DNA of 64,000 bases. Source: Candidatus Methylomicrobium oryzae. GTDB lineage: Bacteria > Pseudomonadota > Gammaproteobacteria > Methylococcales > Methylomonadaceae. The stretch spans positions 124,001-188,000 of the forward strand of contig NZ_JAERVK010000012.1 of the NCBI RefSeq assembly GCF_016745425.1, given 5' to 3'. The translations under genes were made by a program, and so were the position numbers. Below are positions 62,176 through 64,000 of this stretch, piece after piece. The notes beneath the pieces were generated by a model. It saw only the letters and a program-made list of their open reading frames with translations, was not told the origin of the DNA and ran no database searches. Position 1 is the first letter of the stretch. Every line of letters starts with the position of its first letter.

Positions 62176-63375
62176 TTATTCGTTCAATGTGACGACGCGC
62201 AGTGCGTCCTGAAGCGACTGGGCGATCCGATCCTGCTGTTTGAGGGTCATCTCCGGAAACAGCGGCAGAATGACGGTCCGATCCTGTGCCTCCTCGCTGT
62301 GGCGCAGGCAGCGGCAAACTTCCTCCGTACAAAACCGGCTCCGGATTCTGCCGGCGCAGGACCATGTATCGGACGAGTAGGCAGGTTCCCGGTGCGCGCA
62401 CATGATGCCCCGGCGAGTCGCGATGCCATCGTCCAACATCGCTTGCATGACCTGGCGCTGATCCGCATCTTCGGGCAGGCGGATACTGAAGCTTTGCCAG
62501 GTACTGCGCGCCCACTCCGGCTCCATCGGCATGCCGAGTCCCGGCAGATCCGCGAGTAGGGTTCGGTAGCGCGCCGCCAGCTCTCGGCGTCTCCGGACGA
62601 TGTCCGGGAGGCGCTTGAGCTGCTCCCTGCCCACCGCGGCCTGAATGTCGGTCATCCGGAAATTGAAGCCGACGATCGGGTAGGATTCGAAGATCACCCG
62701 GCTCGCGCCGTGGCGCACCGTATCGGGAACGCTCATGCCGTGCTGCCTGAGCAGCCTGAATTTGGCGTCCCATTCCGGATTGGCGGTAGTGATCATCCCT
62801 CCGTCGCCGGTACTGATGACTTTGCGCGGATGGAACGAAAAGCAGGCGATATCGCCCTGCGGCCTGCCGATTTTTTCCCACTGGCCCTGCCAGCGTATTT
62901 CGCTGCCGATCGCGCAGGCGGCGTCCTCCACAACGGCCAGCCCATAGCGGCGGGCGATTTCGCAGACGGCTGCCAAATCGCAGGGCATCCCGATCTGGTG
63001 TACGCATAAAATCGCGCGGGTACGCTCGGTCACGGCGCTCTCGATCAGCCCGGGGTCGATATTGAAGGTCGCGGGATCGATATCGACGAATACCGGCCTG
63101 GCGCCGCAATAGCGGATCGAGTTGGCGGTCGCGATATAGGAATGGCTGACCGTGATCACTTCGTCGCCGGGCTGTACGCCGACCGCCAGCAGCGCCAGAT
63201 AAAGGGCCGTGGTGCAACTGGACACCGCGCAGGCATAAGGCGCGCCTACATACTCCGCAAACTCCTTTTCGAACGCCGCCACTTCCGGGCCCTGGCTGGT
63301 CCAGCCGCTCGCGATCACCCGCCGCGCCGCCTCCGCCTCGTTTTCGCCCAACATCGGTTTGGTAATGGGAATCAT
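62176..63375 (-). CDS. DegT/DnrJ/EryC1/StrS aminotransferase
   Basis: This PLP-dependent sugar aminotransferase has 399 residues. Its signature blocks are GWTSQGPEVAAFEKEFAEYV, AVSSCTTALYLALLAVGVQP, VVEDAACAIGS and ACFSFHPRKVISTGDGGMIT, with the PLP lysine in HPRK. It converts a 3- or 4-keto nucleotide sugar to the amino sugar, giving the polysaccharide a modified residue. Its ATG overlaps the epimerase stop (ATGA), so the two are co-translated. The Wzz gene begins 17 nt after its stop. Composition here is again GC-rich. Confidence 0.93.
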   Translation of the reverse strand: MIPITKPMLGENEAEAARRVIASGWTSQGPEVAAFEKEFAEYVGAPYACAVSSCTTALYLALLAVGVQPGDEVITVSHSYIATANSIRYCGARPVFVDIDPATFNIDPGLIESAVTERTRAILCVHQIGMPCDLAAVCEIARRYGLAVVEDAACAIGSEIRWQGQWEKIGRPQGDIACFSFHPRKVISTGDGGMITTANPEWDAKFRLLRQHGMSVPDTVRHGASRVIFESYPIVGFNFRMTDIQAAVGREQLKRLPDIVRRRRELAARYRTLLADLPGLGMPMEPEWARSTWQSFSIRLPEDADQRQVMQAMLDDGIATRRGIMCAHREPAYSSDTWSCAGRIRSRFCTEEVCRCLRHSEEAQDRTVILPLFPEMTLKQQDRIAQSLQDALRVVTLNE

Positions 63376-64000
63376 GCTTCAGCCTCCACTTGTTTGTTCA
63401 TACGCCACCACTCGACCAGCTGCGCGAGACCTTCTTCCAGGCCGACCTGGGCTTTGAAACCCAGCAGTCTTTCGGCTTTGGAAGTATCGGCCAGCCGCCG
63501 CGAAACCGGATTCACCGTTCGCTCCGGACCGTATTCCGGCTGCAGTTCGGAGCCCATCACCTTCAGCAGCGCCGCGGCCAGCTCGTTCAGGCTGGTTTCG
63601 CGGCCGCTGGCGACGTTGAACACCTCGTCGCTCAGATCCGATTGCAGGGCCAGAATATTGGAGCGCGCGACGTCTTCGATATAGACGAAATCCATCGTCT
63701 GCGCGCCGCTGCCGAGGATCAGCGGCGGCCGGCCGTCCGTGATCCGCTCCATCCACCGGATCAGCACCTCGGTATATTTCCCGTGCATATCCATACGCGG
63801 GCCGTAGACGTTGAAATAGCGCAGCATCACGTAGGGCATTCCGTACATGTCGTTGAACGAACGCAACAGCCCTTCCAGCATCATCTTGCTGGCGCCGTAC
63901 CAGGTGCGGTTGTTGTATGAATGATGGTCTTCGCGCGTGGGAAAGTTCTCGGCCAGGCCATAGACCGATGCCGAAGAAGCCGCAATGACTTTCTTGACGC
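63372..64000 (-). CDS. NAD-dependent sugar epimerase/dehydratase, N-terminus off the window
   Basis: The frame is open from the right edge to the TGA at 63372. The visible 209 residues include the SDR active site, ASSASVYG with the serine and WYGASKMMLEGLL with Tyr-x3-Lys. MLRYFNVYGPRMDMHGKYTE, GAQTMDFVYIEDVARSNILA and VFNVASGRETSLNELAAALL follow. These are typical of UDP-glucose 4-epimerase-like or 4,6-dehydratase-like extended SDRs. The nucleotide-binding end is missing, so the exact reaction cannot be given. It is in one operon with the aminotransferase, to which it may supply the keto sugar or a related nucleotide sugar. Confidence 0.9.
   Translation of the reverse strand, partial: VKKVIAASSASVYGLAENFPTREDHHSYNNRTWYGASKMMLEGLLRSFNDMYGMPYVMLRYFNVYGPRMDMHGKYTEVLIRWMERITDGRPPLILGSGAQTMDFVYIEDVARSNILALQSDLSDEVFNVASGRETSLNELAAALLKVMGSELQPEYGPERTVNPVSRRLADTSKAERLLGFKAQVGLEEGLAQLVEWWRMNKQVEAEA

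Noticed and set aside
62159-63217. Apparent 350-residue N-terminal extension of the Wzz-type protein
   Set aside because: It lies in another frame of the DegT aminotransferase gene, which is intact. The normal Wzz start with its first membrane segment is at 62158.

Overview
The window looks like chromosome of a gammaproteobacterium, most likely a methanotroph or close relative (inference). PolA, RelA, ParC, oligopeptidase A, UbiD and QueA are all of gammaproteobacterial type. The window also carries an exosortase system of the VPEID-CTERM kind and a TIGR04073-like exosortase-associated protein, a combination I associate with Methylococcales. No methane or methanol oxidation gene is present, so the assignment rests on general resemblance.

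Layout. 1-18 kb is mostly core genome: a SpeE-like membrane protein running off the left edge, polA, an AT-richer orphan gene, relA, ugd, an acyl-CoA thioesterase, parC, three small envelope or stress proteins, prlC, a Uma2-family gene and ubiD. 18-25 kb is an iron region: a TonB-dependent siderophore receptor with a PepSY protein and a PiuC/YbiX hydroxylase, a bacterioferritin-like ferritin lacking the haem-ligand Met, and an operon of small ORF-hemP-tonB-exbB-exbD. Two Fur-box-like sites sit in its control regions. 25.5-27.8 kb holds a truncated haemoglobin and a [2Fe-2S] flavoprotein reductase in one operon, divergent from a cysteine-rich winged-helix regulator. queA and tRNA-Leu(CAA) follow, then a decayed integration site with an integrase stub and an Rhs fragment.

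From 30 kb the window becomes accessory. It has a hibernation factor, a lipoprotein, an IS481-type remnant, a VPEID-CTERM protein and, just downstream, the exosortase E/CPBP-protease fusion expected to process it. An L-2-hydroxyglutarate oxidase follows. From 36.6 kb to the right edge lies a large Wzx/Wzy-type exopolysaccharide locus: Wza-like export protein, outer-membrane beta-barrel, flippase, two secreted surface proteins, polymerase/ligase, eight glycosyltransferases (one fused to a methyltransferase), a Wzz-type chain-length protein, a BY-kinase-like ATPase, a DegT aminotransferase and a partial sugar epimerase. Base composition changes sharply from gene to gene and an IS5-type remnant lies inside it, which suggests assembly by transfer.

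The most interesting links are these. An 85-nt upstream element is shared, without gaps, by the VPEID-CTERM gene and the exopolysaccharide export gene, suggesting that sorting and polysaccharide export are co-regulated. The haemoglobin/reductase/regulator module looks like a split flavohaemoglobin. REP-like palindromes occur as singlets and as an inverted pair. Two 36-nt direct repeats 99 nt apart lie in a 1.2-kb gene-free stretch of the polysaccharide locus.
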